Below are positions 1 to 10,052 of a stretch of DNA of 39,156 nucleotides, piece by piece. Every line of letters begins with the position of its first letter. Positions within the stretch are counted from its first letter, which is position 1. Below the pieces are notes generated by a model. It was not told the DNA's origin. It searched no databases and saw only the letters and a program-made list of their open reading frames with translations. The translations under genes and the position numbers were made by a program. This DNA comes from Nanobdellati archaeon. GTDB taxonomy: Archaea > EX4484-52 > WAPT01. Location: positions 1 to 39,156 of the forward strand of contig WAPT01000019.1 of the NCBI GenBank assembly GCA_015520605.1. Direction: 5' to 3'.

Positions 1-10
1 CTACTTATTG

Positions 11-964
11 TTAATCCCTTATACCTTCAGGTGTTATTCTGAAGACCGCTTCTCCATCAGGTAAATGTGGAGAATCAACAAGCCTCGCGATTCTTTTGTC
101 TCCCTTACCTTTCCTTAAGTAGATTCTGAAAGTGGCTGCGTGATGTAGAACATGACCGCCAACCGCCTCAGTCGGATCGCCAAATATGACATCTGGTTTT
201 GCCATCACTTGGTTTGTTATGTAAACAACACAGTTGTATGTGTCAGCGATTTTTTGCATTGTATGAAGATGCTGGTTGAGCTTTTGTTGTCGTGACGCGA
301 GAGCACCTCTACCCACATACTCAGCTCTGAAGTGGGATGTTAAGGAATCTATAATTATCAGTTTTATCTTATATTCTTTGATTATGTCCTTTGCCTTTTC
401 CACGAGCAAAATCTGGTGGTCTGAGTTGTAGGCTCTACCCACAAACACATTCTCAAGCGTTTTTTTCGGATCCAGCCCCAAGGCGTTTGCCATCTGTTCT
501 ATTCTCTCAGGCCTGAATGTGTTCTCAGTATCTATGAATAAAGCATTACCGTTAAGTCCTCCCTTCTCTTTTGGAAGCTGAACATTTACCGCGAGCTGAT
601 GCGCGAGCTGTGTTTTTCCGCTGCCGTATGCTCCGTAACATTCCGTTATTGACTGCGTTTCCAGCCCACCGTGCAGGAGAGCATCAAGCTCCTTACTACT
701 TGTTGTAAGTTTGTTAACACTTTTCCTCTTTTCCAGCACAGCTAGCCCGGTTTCGAAACCCATGTCCAAAGCTTCTCTGGCGGCGGATATGATCTTTGCA
801 GCAACACCCTCTCCGATTTCCGCCACAGCAGCAAGCTCGGCTGGAGAAGCGGTCGCTATCACCATGAGATCCGTGTAGCCGGCTTCCATTAACTTTTCAG
901 CTATCTTTGGCCCGACTCCTGGGAGATCCTCGACGGAGGTTATCTTTTCCTTCATACTCTCCAC
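11..964 (-). CDS. radA: DNA repair and recombination protein RadA
   Basis: N-terminal HhH ([19 protein letters not shown]), Walker [17 protein letters not shown], Walker [33 protein letters not shown]; archaeal RadA/Rad51 signature. Confidence 0.97.
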   Translation of the reverse strand: MESMKEKITSVEDLPGVGPKIAEKLMEAGYTDLMVIATASPAELAAVAEIGEGVAAKIISAAREALDMGFETGLAVLEKRKSVNKLTTSSKELDALLHGGLETQSITECYGAYGSGKTQLAHQLAVNVQLPKEKGGLNGNALFIDTENTFRPERIEQMANALGLDPKKTLENVFVGRAYNSDHQILLVEKAKDIIKEYKIKLIIIDSLTSHFRAEYVGRGALASRQQKLNQHLHTMQKIADTYNCVVYITNQVMAKPDVIFGDPTEAVGGHVLHHAATFRIYLRKGKGDKRIARLVDSPHLPDGEAVFRITPEGIRD

Positions 965-965
965 C

Positions 966-2000
966 CTAATTTTCTAAAAAGGCTTCAACTTCGTGTATCA
1001 ACGATGTTAACAGTGATGTATACTCCACATCACTAACCCTCATTGTTACCAGCTCCGCAAACTCCGTCAACTCATTCTTCCTAATCACACCTCTGAACAC
1101 AAATTCTTTCCCTATAATTGGGAGCACATAATCCTCAAAAAACTTTTTTTCACCCATGGTTTTAATTTTTTCCTCGATTTCATCAACACCCATGTTAAGC
1201 AATCTCCCAACATCCTTTCTAAATGCGACAAAGTTTATGGACGCAACACCATCATCGATTACTCCGCTTAAAATAAGAAGCTTATCTGGTTTTACTTCGC
1301 CGTGTTCCTCACATCTCATACCTTCCTGGAGTTTGGTTTTGCAACTGGGGCAGAGATAATGGATGACGGGGCGTTCAAATACAAGCGAAATGGCGGCTCT
1401 CGCAATTACTGCATCTCCTTCCTTTACCTGCCCGAGGTTCACACGTTTGTAGTTTCTTTTTTGAACGAGTTGAGCTGTCACAGCATTCTCCGGTACTTCT
1501 ATTTCAATCGGGACATCGAGCTTTTTAATTGAACCTTGCTTGCCAACCCGTACCTCTATTCCACCAAAATCATCCTCTCTTGTGTATCCGTTGATGATCT
1601 CTATTACATCCCCTTCTTTCACATCCTTCAGCATCTCGACCTTTTCGTTCCAGATGGATACTCTGACAACACCAGTCTCGTCCCCTGCAAGGAGGTTAAT
1701 AACCCTTCCTGTTTCATTGTTCTCTCTCGAAAACTCCCTGGAGGGGTAGATACGGAGCACCTTAACACACAGATTCACGCTGTTCAAACCGGAAATGAGG
1801 TTCCTTATCTTTAGCACCTTTGGCTTCTTCTTGACAAGCTCAACTCCGAGCTCCTTCCCCACAATTATTATCGCCCCAGCCCTTGACACCAAACCTCCGA
1901 ATTCCTCAATCTTTTCCTCAATCCTTTTCAGAACTCCCTCTCTGGAAATTCCCGCTGTCTCAACTATCTTCTCTATTAGTTCCTCCTCATTAATCTCCAT
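966..2000 (-). CDS. Replication protein A-like single-stranded DNA-binding protein (OB folds, zinc finger)
   Basis: OB-fold-like segment [35 protein letters not shown]; zinc motif [17 protein letters not shown]; abuts radA. Confidence 0.85.
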   Translation of the reverse strand: MEINEEELIEKIVETAGISREGVLKRIEEKIEEFGGLVSRAGAIIIVGKELGVELVKKKPKVLKIRNLISGLNSVNLCVKVLRIYPSREFSRENNETGRVINLLAGDETGVVRVSIWNEKVEMLKDVKEGDVIEIINGYTREDDFGGIEVRVGKQGSIKKLDVPIEIEVPENAVTAQLVQKRNYKRVNLGQVKEGDAVIARAAISLVFERPVIHYLCPSCKTKLQEGMRCEEHGEVKPDKLLILSGVIDDGVASINFVAFRKDVGRLLNMGVDEIEEKIKTMGEKKFFEDYVLPIIGKEFVFRGVIRKNELTEFAELVTMRVSDVEYTSLLTSLIHEVEAFLEN

Positions 2001-2085
2001 GGTGGATTTTTCAGATCCATATATTTAAAATACTCACTCACACCACTGCCGATACTGCAGACAGGGTGCCGATAGAAGGATTCAA

Positions 2086-4380
2086 CTACCCAAAGTAGCC
2101 CAACTCTTCCGGCTTTCTTAGCTCCTTTATCCTTTCTATTTTCCTCTTGAAGGACTCTATGTCGTTTTTGGTGAGGGAGGGCTTTATGACGTTCATCGCT
2201 TCTTCAAAATGTCTCATACGCACCTTTTTTGCATTTATCTTCTCTCTCAAAGTTATCAGCGCAGCCTCCCTGCATAGCGCTTCAATGTCGGCTCCTGTGT
2301 AATTTTCAGTTCTCTCCGCTATCTTCTCCAGATCAACATCGTCAGCCAGAGGCATATTCCTTGTGTGAACTTTAAGGATCTCAAGTCTGGCTTTCTGGTC
2401 TGGAGGGGGCACATAAATGTGCCTGTCGAACCTTCCTGGCCTCATTAAAGCTGGATCAAGCACCTCCGGCCTGTTTGTTGCACCTATAACTATAACACCA
2501 CCAAGTCCTTCCAGCCCGTCCATCTCCGCAAGGAGCTGTGTCACAACACGTCCCATGACCTCGTTTTCGGTTGTGAAGCTTCTTTTTGATGCGATAGCGT
2601 CAATCTCATCTATAAAGATTATAGACGGAGCCACCTGCCTTGCCTTTCTAAAGATCTCCCTTATCCTCTTCTCGCTCTCCCCTACCCATTTGGAAAAGAT
2701 CTCCGGTCCTTTTATATAAATGAAGTTGGCCTCGCTCTCATTGGCCACAGCCTTAGCTAACAATGTCTTTCCCGTTCCAGGAGGCCCATAAAGAAGCACA
2801 CCCTTTGGCGGTTTTATACCCATTCTCTTGAACGCTTCCGGGTGCTTGAGTGGCCACTCCACCATCTCTCTAAGCTGCTGCTTCTGCTTCTCAAGCCCAC
2901 CTATATCATTCCATCTTACTTTTGGCACCTCAATCATAACTTCACGCATCGCACTTGGTTCAACAACCATCAAGGCATTCTTGAAATCCTCCATGGTCAC
3001 CTGTAACTTCTCCAGCACTTCTGGTGGGAGCTCATCTTCGTCCAGATTAATCTCGGGGAGCACCCTCCTAAGAGCGGACATTGCAGCCTCCTTCACAAGC
3101 GCCGCCAGATCAGCCCCAACATAACCATGGGTTATATCGGCTATCTTCTCCAGATCAACATCGTCAGCCAGAGGCATATTCCTTGTGTGAATCTGCAGTA
3201 TTTCAAGCCTCCCGTTTCTGTCCGGCACACCGATCTCTATCTCCCTGTCAAACCTTCCCGGTCTTCTCAAAGCTGGGTCAAGCGCGTCAGGTCTGTTTGT
3301 TGCTCCTATGACTATTACCTGTCCTCTGCTCTTCAACCCATCCATACATGCAAGAAGCTGCGCGACTATTCTTCTTTCAACTTCCCCGGTAACATCCTCC
3401 CTTTTTGGGGCTATGGCGTCAATCTCATCTATGAAAATTATAGACGGAGCGTTTTCTTCAGCTTCTTTAAATATGTCTCTTATCTTCTTCTCACTTTCTC
3501 CATACCACTTACTTGTTATTTCCGGCCCGTTGATGGAAATAAAGTAAGCACCGCTCTCATTGGCCACAGCCTTAGCTAACAATGTCTTTCCCGTTCCAGG
3601 AGGCCCATAAAGAAGCACACCCTTTGGCGGCTCTATGCCCAGCCTCTCAAACAGTTCTGGATGTTTCAACGGGAGCTCTATCATTTCCCTTACCTTTCTC
3701 ACAGCTTCCTTAAGTCCACCTATATCTTCATAGGTTACCACAGGAACAGCGCCCTTCTCTTCTGCAACATCCACGCTTTGACTAAGAACCTCAACTCTCG
3801 TATTTTCTGTTATTATCACTATACCGGATGGCTCGGTCTTAACAACCCTAAAGAGCACCTCTCCAAAACCAAGAGCAAAGAGCTCATCAATTCCGAAGCC
3901 TGTGAAGAAATCGGATCTGTATGGATGGCCTCTCCTTCTTGGTGCGGGCAGAATTATATCGCCCTTAACCATAACTCTTCCCAACAACACCCGTTTCATA
4001 TGCTCTCCTGGGATGTGAACCACAACTCCCTTCTGCGCCGGAGCAAGTACAACCTTCTTGGCTTCTTTTATCTCAGCCTTTCTCACCACAACTGTCTCGC
4101 TGACGGAAACTCCAGCATTCCTCCTCGTATAACCGTCCATCCTTATTATGTCCAGTCCCGCATCGGAAGGATACGATCTGAGAGCTATGGCCGCTGTCTT
4201 TCTTTTCCCCTCTATCTCTACAGGCTGGCCTTCTTTCACTCCTATTTCGGCGAGTCTCCTGAGGTCTATTCTAACAATTCCGATGCCTATATCTGATTGC
4301 GCGCTGCTCGGTATCTCTCCAACCTTGAGTCTTATTTCCTTTTTCTTGCTTCCTCTATTTTCCCTTCCCTCTCCAACCAT
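2086..4380 (-). CDS. CDC48/VCP-type AAA ATPase (two AAA modules)
   Basis: Two [18 protein letters not shown] Walker A motifs, two [11 protein letters not shown] Walker B motifs, N-terminal CDC48 double-psi-barrel-like region. Confidence 0.97.
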   Translation of the reverse strand: MVGEGRENRGSKKKEIRLKVGEIPSSAQSDIGIGIVRIDLRRLAEIGVKEGQPVEIEGKRKTAAIALRSYPSDAGLDIIRMDGYTRRNAGVSVSETVVVRKAEIKEAKKVVLAPAQKGVVVHIPGEHMKRVLLGRVMVKGDIILPAPRRRGHPYRSDFFTGFGIDELFALGFGEVLFRVVKTEPSGIVIITENTRVEVLSQSVDVAEEKGAVPVVTYEDIGGLKEAVRKVREMIELPLKHPELFERLGIEPPKGVLLYGPPGTGKTLLAKAVANESGAYFISINGPEITSKWYGESEKKIRDIFKEAEENAPSIIFIDEIDAIAPKREDVTGEVERRIVAQLLACMDGLKSRGQVIVIGATNRPDALDPALRRPGRFDREIEIGVPDRNGRLEILQIHTRNMPLADDVDLEKIADITHGYVGADLAALVKEAAMSALRRVLPEINLDEDELPPEVLEKLQVTMEDFKNALMVVEPSAMREVMIEVPKVRWNDIGGLEKQKQQLREMVEWPLKHPEAFKRMGIKPPKGVLLYGPPGTGKTLLAKAVANESEANFIYIKGPEIFSKWVGESEKRIREIFRKARQVAPSIIFIDEIDAIASKRSFTTENEVMGRVVTQLLAEMDGLEGLGGVIVIGATNRPEVLDPALMRPGRFDRHIYVPPPDQKARLEILKVHTRNMPLADDVDLEKIAERTENYTGADIEALCREAALITLREKINAKKVRMRHFEEAMNVIKPSLTKNDIESFKRKIERIKELRKPEELGYFG

Positions 4381-4434
4381 AAGTACTCTATTTGTTATAC
4401 TGAATTTTTAAATATTGGAAGAAAAAGCTACCAC

Positions 4435-5136
4435 ATGGTGAATGTCCTCAAGCTGAGGTGGGAACAGTTAAATGTTTTTCTTGGGGGAGGAGTGGAAAAG
4501 GGCATAATAACCAACGTGTACGGTGTTGCTGGCGCTGGCAAAACCAACTTTGCGCTTGAAGTGACGATAGCAGCACTCCTTGAAGGAAAAAAGACAGTGT
4601 TCATTGACACGGAGAGAAACTTTTCTCCAGAAAGATTTTTGCAGATGCATCCCAGAAAGGAAGATCTGGAAAGAGTGCTGATCTTCGAGCCATTCTCCTT
4701 CTACGAGCAACATAAAGTTATTCTAGAAAAACTTCCCGAAATCCTAAAGAAGGAGGATGTTGGTGTTGTTATCATAGATTCCATGGTGGCTCTTTATAGA
4801 CTTGAGATGAGGCACGAGAAAGCACAAGAAGTCAATGCTATGCTCAGCGAGCAGTTTGTGCAGCTTGCTAAACTTGCAAAGTATCACAACATTCCCGTGG
4901 TGGTGACATGTCAGGTTTACACACCCTTCGACACAGAGGAGCTTGAGATAGTGGGGAGAGACATCCCGAAATACTCATCGAAGTGCATGATCCTGCTTGA
5001 AAAGAAGAACTTCAACGAAAGGAGAGCAACTCTTATGAAACATCGCTACATGCCCGAGGGAGTATCCATCGATCTCAAAATAACAAATAAAGGTCTTACG
5101 CCCGCCGGATCAAGGAAGTTTGCTATCTTTAAATAG
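4435..5136 (+). CDS. radB: DNA repair and recombination protein RadB
   Basis: MVNVLKLRWEQLNVFLGGGVEKGIITNVYGVAGAGKTNFALEV; RecA fold without HhH domain, ~230 aa. ORF-track start (4297) is upstream; ATG at 4435 preferred. Confidence 0.9.
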   Translation: MVNVLKLRWEQLNVFLGGGVEKGIITNVYGVAGAGKTNFALEVTIAALLEGKKTVFIDTERNFSPERFLQMHPRKEDLERVLIFEPFSFYEQHKVILEKLPEILKKEDVGVVIIDSMVALYRLEMRHEKAQEVNAMLSEQFVQLAKLAKYHNIPVVVTCQVYTPFDTEELEIVGRDIPKYSSKCMILLEKKNFNERRATLMKHRYMPEGVSIDLKITNKGLTPAGSRKFAIFK

Positions 5137-5163
5137 GTTTAAACACACAAAAATTAATGAGGG

Positions 5164-5748
5164 ATGGGGGTTATGGTATCTCTCTTTGACATCTTCAACA
5201 TGTCGAATGTCATAAAGAGAGGGAAATTTAGGATCTTTGGGAACTTAGAGTCCAACATCTATTTTGACGTTTCTGAGATCCTGAACAATCCACGCAACTT
5301 TGACATCCTCACCGATATGCTCGCTGATAGCGTCATGGCGATGAACCCCGACAGAGTGGCCGGGGCTTACACTTCCGGCATACCTCTTGCAACCGCCATT
5401 TCTCTCAAAACCAACATCCCCATGGTTTTCATAAGGCGAGAGCCAAAGGAGTACGGACTAACCCGGAGAATCGAGGGGAAATTGGAAGAAGGCGATCATG
5501 TTGTGCTTGTTGATGATGTTTTTACATTCTACGAGTACAATTTGCCATACATCGAGGCTATAGAAGAGGCAGGAGGAATCGTAACATACATGCTGGTAAT
5601 CGTGGACTTTGAGGTGCCGGAAGAGAAAAAGAAGCTTGCGAGGAAAGGTGTAGACCTCGTATCCCTCACAACCGTGCGGGAGATTGTGAACAAGATGAAA
5701 AAGCGTGGATTTTTACCCCAAGATTTCAAGGTCGAGCTAGAGTGTTAG
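5164..5748 (+). CDS. Orotate phosphoribosyltransferase-like (PyrE-like) protein with degenerate PRPP loop
   Basis: PRTase-like fold: YTSGIPLATAISLKTNIPMVFIRREPKEYGLTRRIEGKLEEGDHVVLVDDVFTFYEYN; the OPRT-style K-x-x-G..IEG loop is kept, but TTGG/S after VxVDDV is lost. Confidence 0.75.
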   Translation: MGVMVSLFDIFNMSNVIKRGKFRIFGNLESNIYFDVSEILNNPRNFDILTDMLADSVMAMNPDRVAGAYTSGIPLATAISLKTNIPMVFIRREPKEYGLTRRIEGKLEEGDHVVLVDDVFTFYEYNLPYIEAIEEAGGIVTYMLVIVDFEVPEEKKKLARKGVDLVSLTTVREIVNKMKKRGFLPQDFKVELEC

Positions 5749-7803
5749 CTTCTTTTTACTTCTTTTTTTGCAGCTGGGGTCTAAGCAGATGAACCAATGA
5801 GAGCTCTTTTTGCCTTTAGTTCGCATAATGACTCTTATAATGGGAGTACCACAGGTTTCACACACCCTCCCCGTCGGTATTATTTGACCTTTGGTTGGAA
5901 GAGGATAAGAAATTTTACATTTAGGATATGTGTCACATGACACAAATCTCTTGCCAGATTTTCCCTTTCTTATTATAAGATTGCCTCCACATTTACACTT
6001 GCCGAGTACACGCTCCTTGGATTCCATATCTTTTATGGAATACACAAGTTCCTTCCCCAACTCTTCCTCCTTTTCCTTGAGTTTATTTAGCACAGATATA
6101 AGATGGTTCTTTGCCTCCACCACTATTTCATCACTTTTTGCGATTCCTTTGCTTATTTTCTCAAGCTTTTCCTCGAACTCACGAGTTAGTTCTTCGTCCA
6201 TAATTCTTTCAGCATACTCCTTCAATATTGTTACGACCTTCTCTCCGATGGGAGTTATCTCTATTTTATTACCCTTTATGTACTTTCTTTCATATAGGTG
6301 GTGCACTATTTCAGCTCTTGTTGCCTTCGTTCCGAGGTTTCTCTTTTCAAGCTCCCTCACGAGAGAGGCAGCGGTGTATCTGTCTGGTGGAGTAGTCATT
6401 TTCTTTTCAAGCTTTACCTTATCTACGGGGTAGGTGCCATTAAGGGTGAATGCCGGCAGCTCAATCTCTTTACTTCTCAAGTAGGGTTTGTATGCTCTGT
6501 ACCAGCCTTCATGAACCACCTGCACTCCCGTTGCGATGAATTTGGCGCCATTGGCATCAAAAACAACCTTTGTGAGCATTTTTTCAGCAGGTTCCATGAA
6601 ACAAGCAAGAAACCTTCTTACGATGAGATCATAAATTTTCGCTTCATTTTTACCTAGATTTTGAGGAACCTCTCCTGTGGGGTGGATGGCCGGATGTGCT
6701 TCATCATCCTTCTTCCCTTCCTTAGGAATCAGAAGACGCTTGCTTAACAACTCCGCCACAACACTTTGATATTGTGAGATCTTTGATATACCATGCAAAA
6801 TCTTGTGAAAGTCAATTGTTCTGGGAAGCTTCTGCGAGCTCGTTCTGGGGTAGGAGATTAGGGACATTTCATAAAGCTTCTGCGCTATGTCCTGTGTCTG
6901 TTTCGGGCTGAGCTTGAAGAGCGCGTAAGCTTCAGCCTGCAAGTCGTTGAGATTGAACGACGCGGGTGGGTTGTGTTTCTTTTTCTTCCTGTTTATCTCA
7001 GCAACCCTAGCGTGTTTCGTTGCTTTCACCTTTCTGTGGAGATCTCTTGCAACAACCTCTTTTTCTATCTTACCTCCTTCATATTCTGCTTTTACCCCCA
7101 TTACCTCTATGCTGAGCTTCCAATAGGGTGTTGGCATAAACTGCCTTATCTCAAGCTCCCTGTCGTAAACTATCTTCAATGCAGGCCCCTGAACCCTCCC
7201 GCTGCTCAGTATGAAGTGTCTTCCTGCCTTTTTTACTGCGCTCATCAGAGCTCTGCTTACATTAATCCCCCAAAAATAATCTAAAATGTGTCGCGTGACA
7301 CCCGCTTCTGCAAGCCCGAAGAGAATGGTCGGTTTGGCATTCTCATACGCTTTAACAAGGTCGTCCTTTGTCAGGGTGGAGAAAAGCATACGCTGTGCAT
7401 TTTTTCTGTTACATATAAAGCGCAGGATGTTGAATCCGATAGTCTCGCCCTCAATATCGTAGTCTGTGGCTACGATTATCTTCTTGGACTTGTTGCTGAG
7501 CATTTTTATGGCAGAAATGTATTCTTTAGTATATGTCGCACTCTTACCGACAACATACAGCGGTTTCCACTCGACATCGAATACAGGGTAGTGGTTATAC
7601 GCTACCTTCTCCCTTTCCGCCAGCCCAAAAAGATGCCCTGCAGCCCCCACAACTGCTATTTTTTTGCCCTTCCTCTCTATCTCAAAATAAGGAACCTTGC
7701 CGTGCCTTTTCGTTATAATCTTTGATTCCGCAAGTGCCTGCGCTATCTTTCTTGCACTGGAAGGCTTCTCAGCTATGATGAGCTCATCGTACATTTCCAT
7801 CAT
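5737..7803 (-). CDS. topA: DNA topoisomerase I (type IA)
   Basis: Toprim start MYDELIIAEKPSSARKIAQAL, EGETIGFNI, active-site SYPRTSSQKLP, C-terminal zinc ribbons (CKCGG..CDTYPKC, CETCG..CLDPSC). Confidence 0.95.
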   Translation of the reverse strand: MMEMYDELIIAEKPSSARKIAQALAESKIITKRHGKVPYFEIERKGKKIAVVGAAGHLFGLAEREKVAYNHYPVFDVEWKPLYVVGKSATYTKEYISAIKMLSNKSKKIIVATDYDIEGETIGFNILRFICNRKNAQRMLFSTLTKDDLVKAYENAKPTILFGLAEAGVTRHILDYFWGINVSRALMSAVKKAGRHFILSSGRVQGPALKIVYDRELEIRQFMPTPYWKLSIEVMGVKAEYEGGKIEKEVVARDLHRKVKATKHARVAEINRKKKKHNPPASFNLNDLQAEAYALFKLSPKQTQDIAQKLYEMSLISYPRTSSQKLPRTIDFHKILHGISKISQYQSVVAELLSKRLLIPKEGKKDDEAHPAIHPTGEVPQNLGKNEAKIYDLIVRRFLACFMEPAEKMLTKVVFDANGAKFIATGVQVVHEGWYRAYKPYLRSKEIELPAFTLNGTYPVDKVKLEKKMTTPPDRYTAASLVRELEKRNLGTKATRAEIVHHLYERKYIKGNKIEITPIGEKVVTILKEYAERIMDEELTREFEEKLEKISKGIAKSDEIVVEAKNHLISVLNKLKEKEEELGKELVYSIKDMESKERVLGKCKCGGNLIIRKGKSGKRFVSCDTYPKCKISYPLPTKGQIIPTGRVCETCGTPIIRVIMRTKGKKSSHWFICLDPSCKKRSKKKLTL

Positions 7804-9095
7804 CGCTTGGACTTTGGCTCAATTTTCTTTATTCCATTCATGTATGGCCACAACACTTTAGGAATGTCCACACTGCCATCTTCATTCTGATAATTTTCAA
7901 GGATAGCACACATGGTTCTCTCCGTTGCTATGCCAGTACAGTTAAGGATGTGTACATAGCCCTTCGGTTTGCTTCCCTCTTTTTCCCTCCACTTTATGTT
8001 AAGCTTCCTAGCCTGATAATCTGTGCAGTTGCTCCCACTCACCACCTCTCTATACTTTTGCTGAGCCGGAAACCAAACCTCTATATCGTACTTTTTGGCA
8101 GCATTATCGTTCATCTCTCCGGAACATATATTTACCACCCTGTACGGCAGTCCCAGCTCCTGGTAGAACTCCTCGGCATTCTGAATCATCCTTTCATGCC
8201 AGTCCCAGCTTTCCTCCGGCAGGCAGAATACTATTTGCTCAACCTTGTCGAACTGGTGCACCCTGAAGATGCCTTTGGTATCTTTTCCATGTGCTCCAGA
8301 TTCCCGCCTAAAATTAGTTGAGAACCCCACATACTTAAGTGGGAGCTCATCCTTCAGAAACGTCTCATTCATGTGGTATGAAAGGATCGATTGTTCTGCT
8401 GTGGCTATGAGGTAGGCATCCATGCCTTCAACCTTGTATAGAGTTTCCTCAAAATCAGCAAGTTCTGAGGCCCCTTTCATGGCCTCACCACTTATCATAT
8501 ACGGCGTCCAAAGTGGTATAAATCCCTTGGCCGTTAGCTTATCGAAGGCATACCTTATTAAAGCGAGGTTGAGCAGCACGAGCTCGTTTCTTAGGTAATA
8601 GAACCTTGATCCGATAACCTTGGCAGCTCTGGCAACATCAGCAACATCGAGGATCTCTATCAGATCAGCATGCCCTTTTGGCTCGAAATCGAATCTCTTG
8701 GGATTTTCCCATGTCCTAACCACAACATTATCTTCCTCGCTCTCACCCACAGGCACGCTCTCATGTAGTATGTTTCCTATTCTGTAGCGGAGCTCATCTC
8801 TCTTCTGGAGGAGCTCGGCAGCTTTCTTCTCAAGCTCATCAACCCTTCGCTTTAGATCCTTCATTTTTTGAGCAAGATCCTCGGGAGTTGAACTTCTTTC
8901 TTTTCTCCTCTTTGCAACTTCGGAAAGAATCCTGTTCCTCTTCTCTCTCAGCTTCTGAAGCTCCCGTATGCTTTCCCTCCATTTTGCATCGTACTCCAAC
9001 ACTTTGTCCACTATGGACGGGTCTTTGAATCTTTTTCGCTCGGATTCCTTAACTATTTCGGGGTGTTGCCTTATGAAGTCCATGTCGAGCATCAC
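7800..9095 (-). CDS. serS: Seryl-tRNA synthetase (common type)
   Basis: N-terminal coiled-coil arm, class II motifs (FRRESGAHGKDTKGIFRVHQFDKVEQ, HILNCTGIATERTMCAILENYQ); start overlaps the topA start codon region by 4 bp. Confidence 0.96.
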   Translation of the reverse strand: MMLDMDFIRQHPEIVKESERKRFKDPSIVDKVLEYDAKWRESIRELQKLREKRNRILSEVAKRRKERSSTPEDLAQKMKDLKRRVDELEKKAAELLQKRDELRYRIGNILHESVPVGESEEDNVVVRTWENPKRFDFEPKGHADLIEILDVADVARAAKVIGSRFYYLRNELVLLNLALIRYAFDKLTAKGFIPLWTPYMISGEAMKGASELADFEETLYKVEGMDAYLIATAEQSILSYHMNETFLKDELPLKYVGFSTNFRRESGAHGKDTKGIFRVHQFDKVEQIVFCLPEESWDWHERMIQNAEEFYQELGLPYRVVNICSGEMNDNAAKKYDIEVWFPAQQKYREVVSGSNCTDYQARKLNIKWREKEGSKPKGYVHILNCTGIATERTMCAILENYQNEDGSVDIPKVLWPYMNGIKKIEPKSKR

Positions 9096-9140
9096 ACATC
9101 ACCAAGAACCTTTTAATAATTCACCGAGTGTTAAATTTTT

Positions 9141-9782
9141 ATGGGTTTATTGTCTTTCTTCTTTAGAAACAAAAAGGTCGAGAAACTGGAAACTGATGTG
9201 AAAAACATAAAAAATGAGCTTGAAAGTATAAGAACCGAGATTGAAAACACGAAAGAGCTGCTTTCATCTCTGAGTTCGGCGATAAAGCTACTTGACTCAA
9301 AATTAAAAAAGGAAGCGGAAAAGTTCAACATCAAGATGGAAGAGGTTGAAGAAAAAATATCTATCTTGATCAGATCAACTAAAATCGGGGTTGAAGCTAA
9401 AAAGGAAGTAGAAAGCATAAAGTTAAAGATAGAAGAGTTGGAAAAGTTGGTGGAGAACAAAAAAATTCGTGAAAAGAAAAAAGGATCAGAACGTAAAATT
9501 CCTGATGTGGGGATCGAAGACCGCGCTTTGTCACCGCAATCATCCGACTTCATGAAAACACTATCCCACGCGGAAAGAGAAATCATTTCTGTTTTGCTAT
9601 CTTCGGAAATTCCGCTTAGCTATGAGGAGATTGCGGAAAAGTGCGGTAAGTCACCCAGCACTGTCAGAGATCACATAAACAGTATAAGGAGAAAAGCCGA
9701 CATCATTGAGGTTGTCGAAGCTCCGGACAGAAAAAAGCTCTTCAAGATAATACCTCTCGTGAGGAAGGAGCTGATTTTCTAG
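9141..9782 (+). CDS. Coiled-coil protein with C-terminal helix-turn-helix domain
   Basis: Long heptad-rich N-terminal region; C-terminal LSHAEREIISVLLSSEIPLSYEEIAEKCGKSPSTVRDHINSIRRK HTH. Confidence 0.8.
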   Translation: MGLLSFFFRNKKVEKLETDVKNIKNELESIRTEIENTKELLSSLSSAIKLLDSKLKKEAEKFNIKMEEVEEKISILIRSTKIGVEAKKEVESIKLKIEELEKLVENKKIREKKKGSERKIPDVGIEDRALSPQSSDFMKTLSHAEREIISVLLSSEIPLSYEEIAEKCGKSPSTVRDHINSIRRKADIIEVVEAPDRKKLFKIIPLVRKELIF

Positions 9783-9790
9783 CTTGGTTG

Positions 9791-9865
9791 TTTTGTCGAA
9801 TTTTTCGACACAACTTCGACAGACATTCGACACAACTTCGACACAAACGTAATTTTTCGACACAA
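9791..9865. repeat. 75-bp direct repeat, copy 1, containing TTCGACA boxes at 11-bp spacing
   Basis: Matches 9921-9995 at 74/75 positions; TTCGACA at 9804, 9815, 9826, 9837, 9856 and inverted TGTCGAA at 9794. Confidence 0.95.
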
Positions 9866-9920
9866 CTTTTTTATAGAAATCAGCATGCATTAACCCACCA
9901 ACATTTTGACAACTAAATCT

Positions 9921-9995
9921 TTTTGTCGAATTTTTCGACACAACTCCGACAGACATTCGACACAACTTCGACACAAACGTAATTTTTCGACACAA
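9921..9995. repeat. 75-bp direct repeat, copy 2
   Basis: Same as 9791-9865 except one T to C change (9816 vs 9946); offset exactly 130 bp. Confidence 0.95.
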
Positions 9996-10052
9996 GAATG
10001 GTACGATTAACGAACATAAACTTACTAAAAACGGTGCTAGTATGTTTTAAAT

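Noticed and set aside
3661-4296. 211-aa plus-strand ORF
   Set aside because: Antisense to the CDC48 gene, low-complexity and no recognisable domain.
9791-9995. CRISPR array
   Set aside because: Only two 75-bp units, internal boxes at 11-bp spacing, no 25-40 bp unique spacers and no cas genes nearby.
9651-9995. 114-aa minus-strand ORF across the repeats
   Set aside because: Its repetitive Cys/Val/Ser composition is a direct translation of the repeat array, and it overlaps the HTH gene antisense.
9780-10000. Canonical archaeal replication origin (ORB/mini-ORB)
   Set aside because: No ORB-like sequence recognised and no orc1/cdc6 gene in the window; an origin remains only a hypothesis to test.
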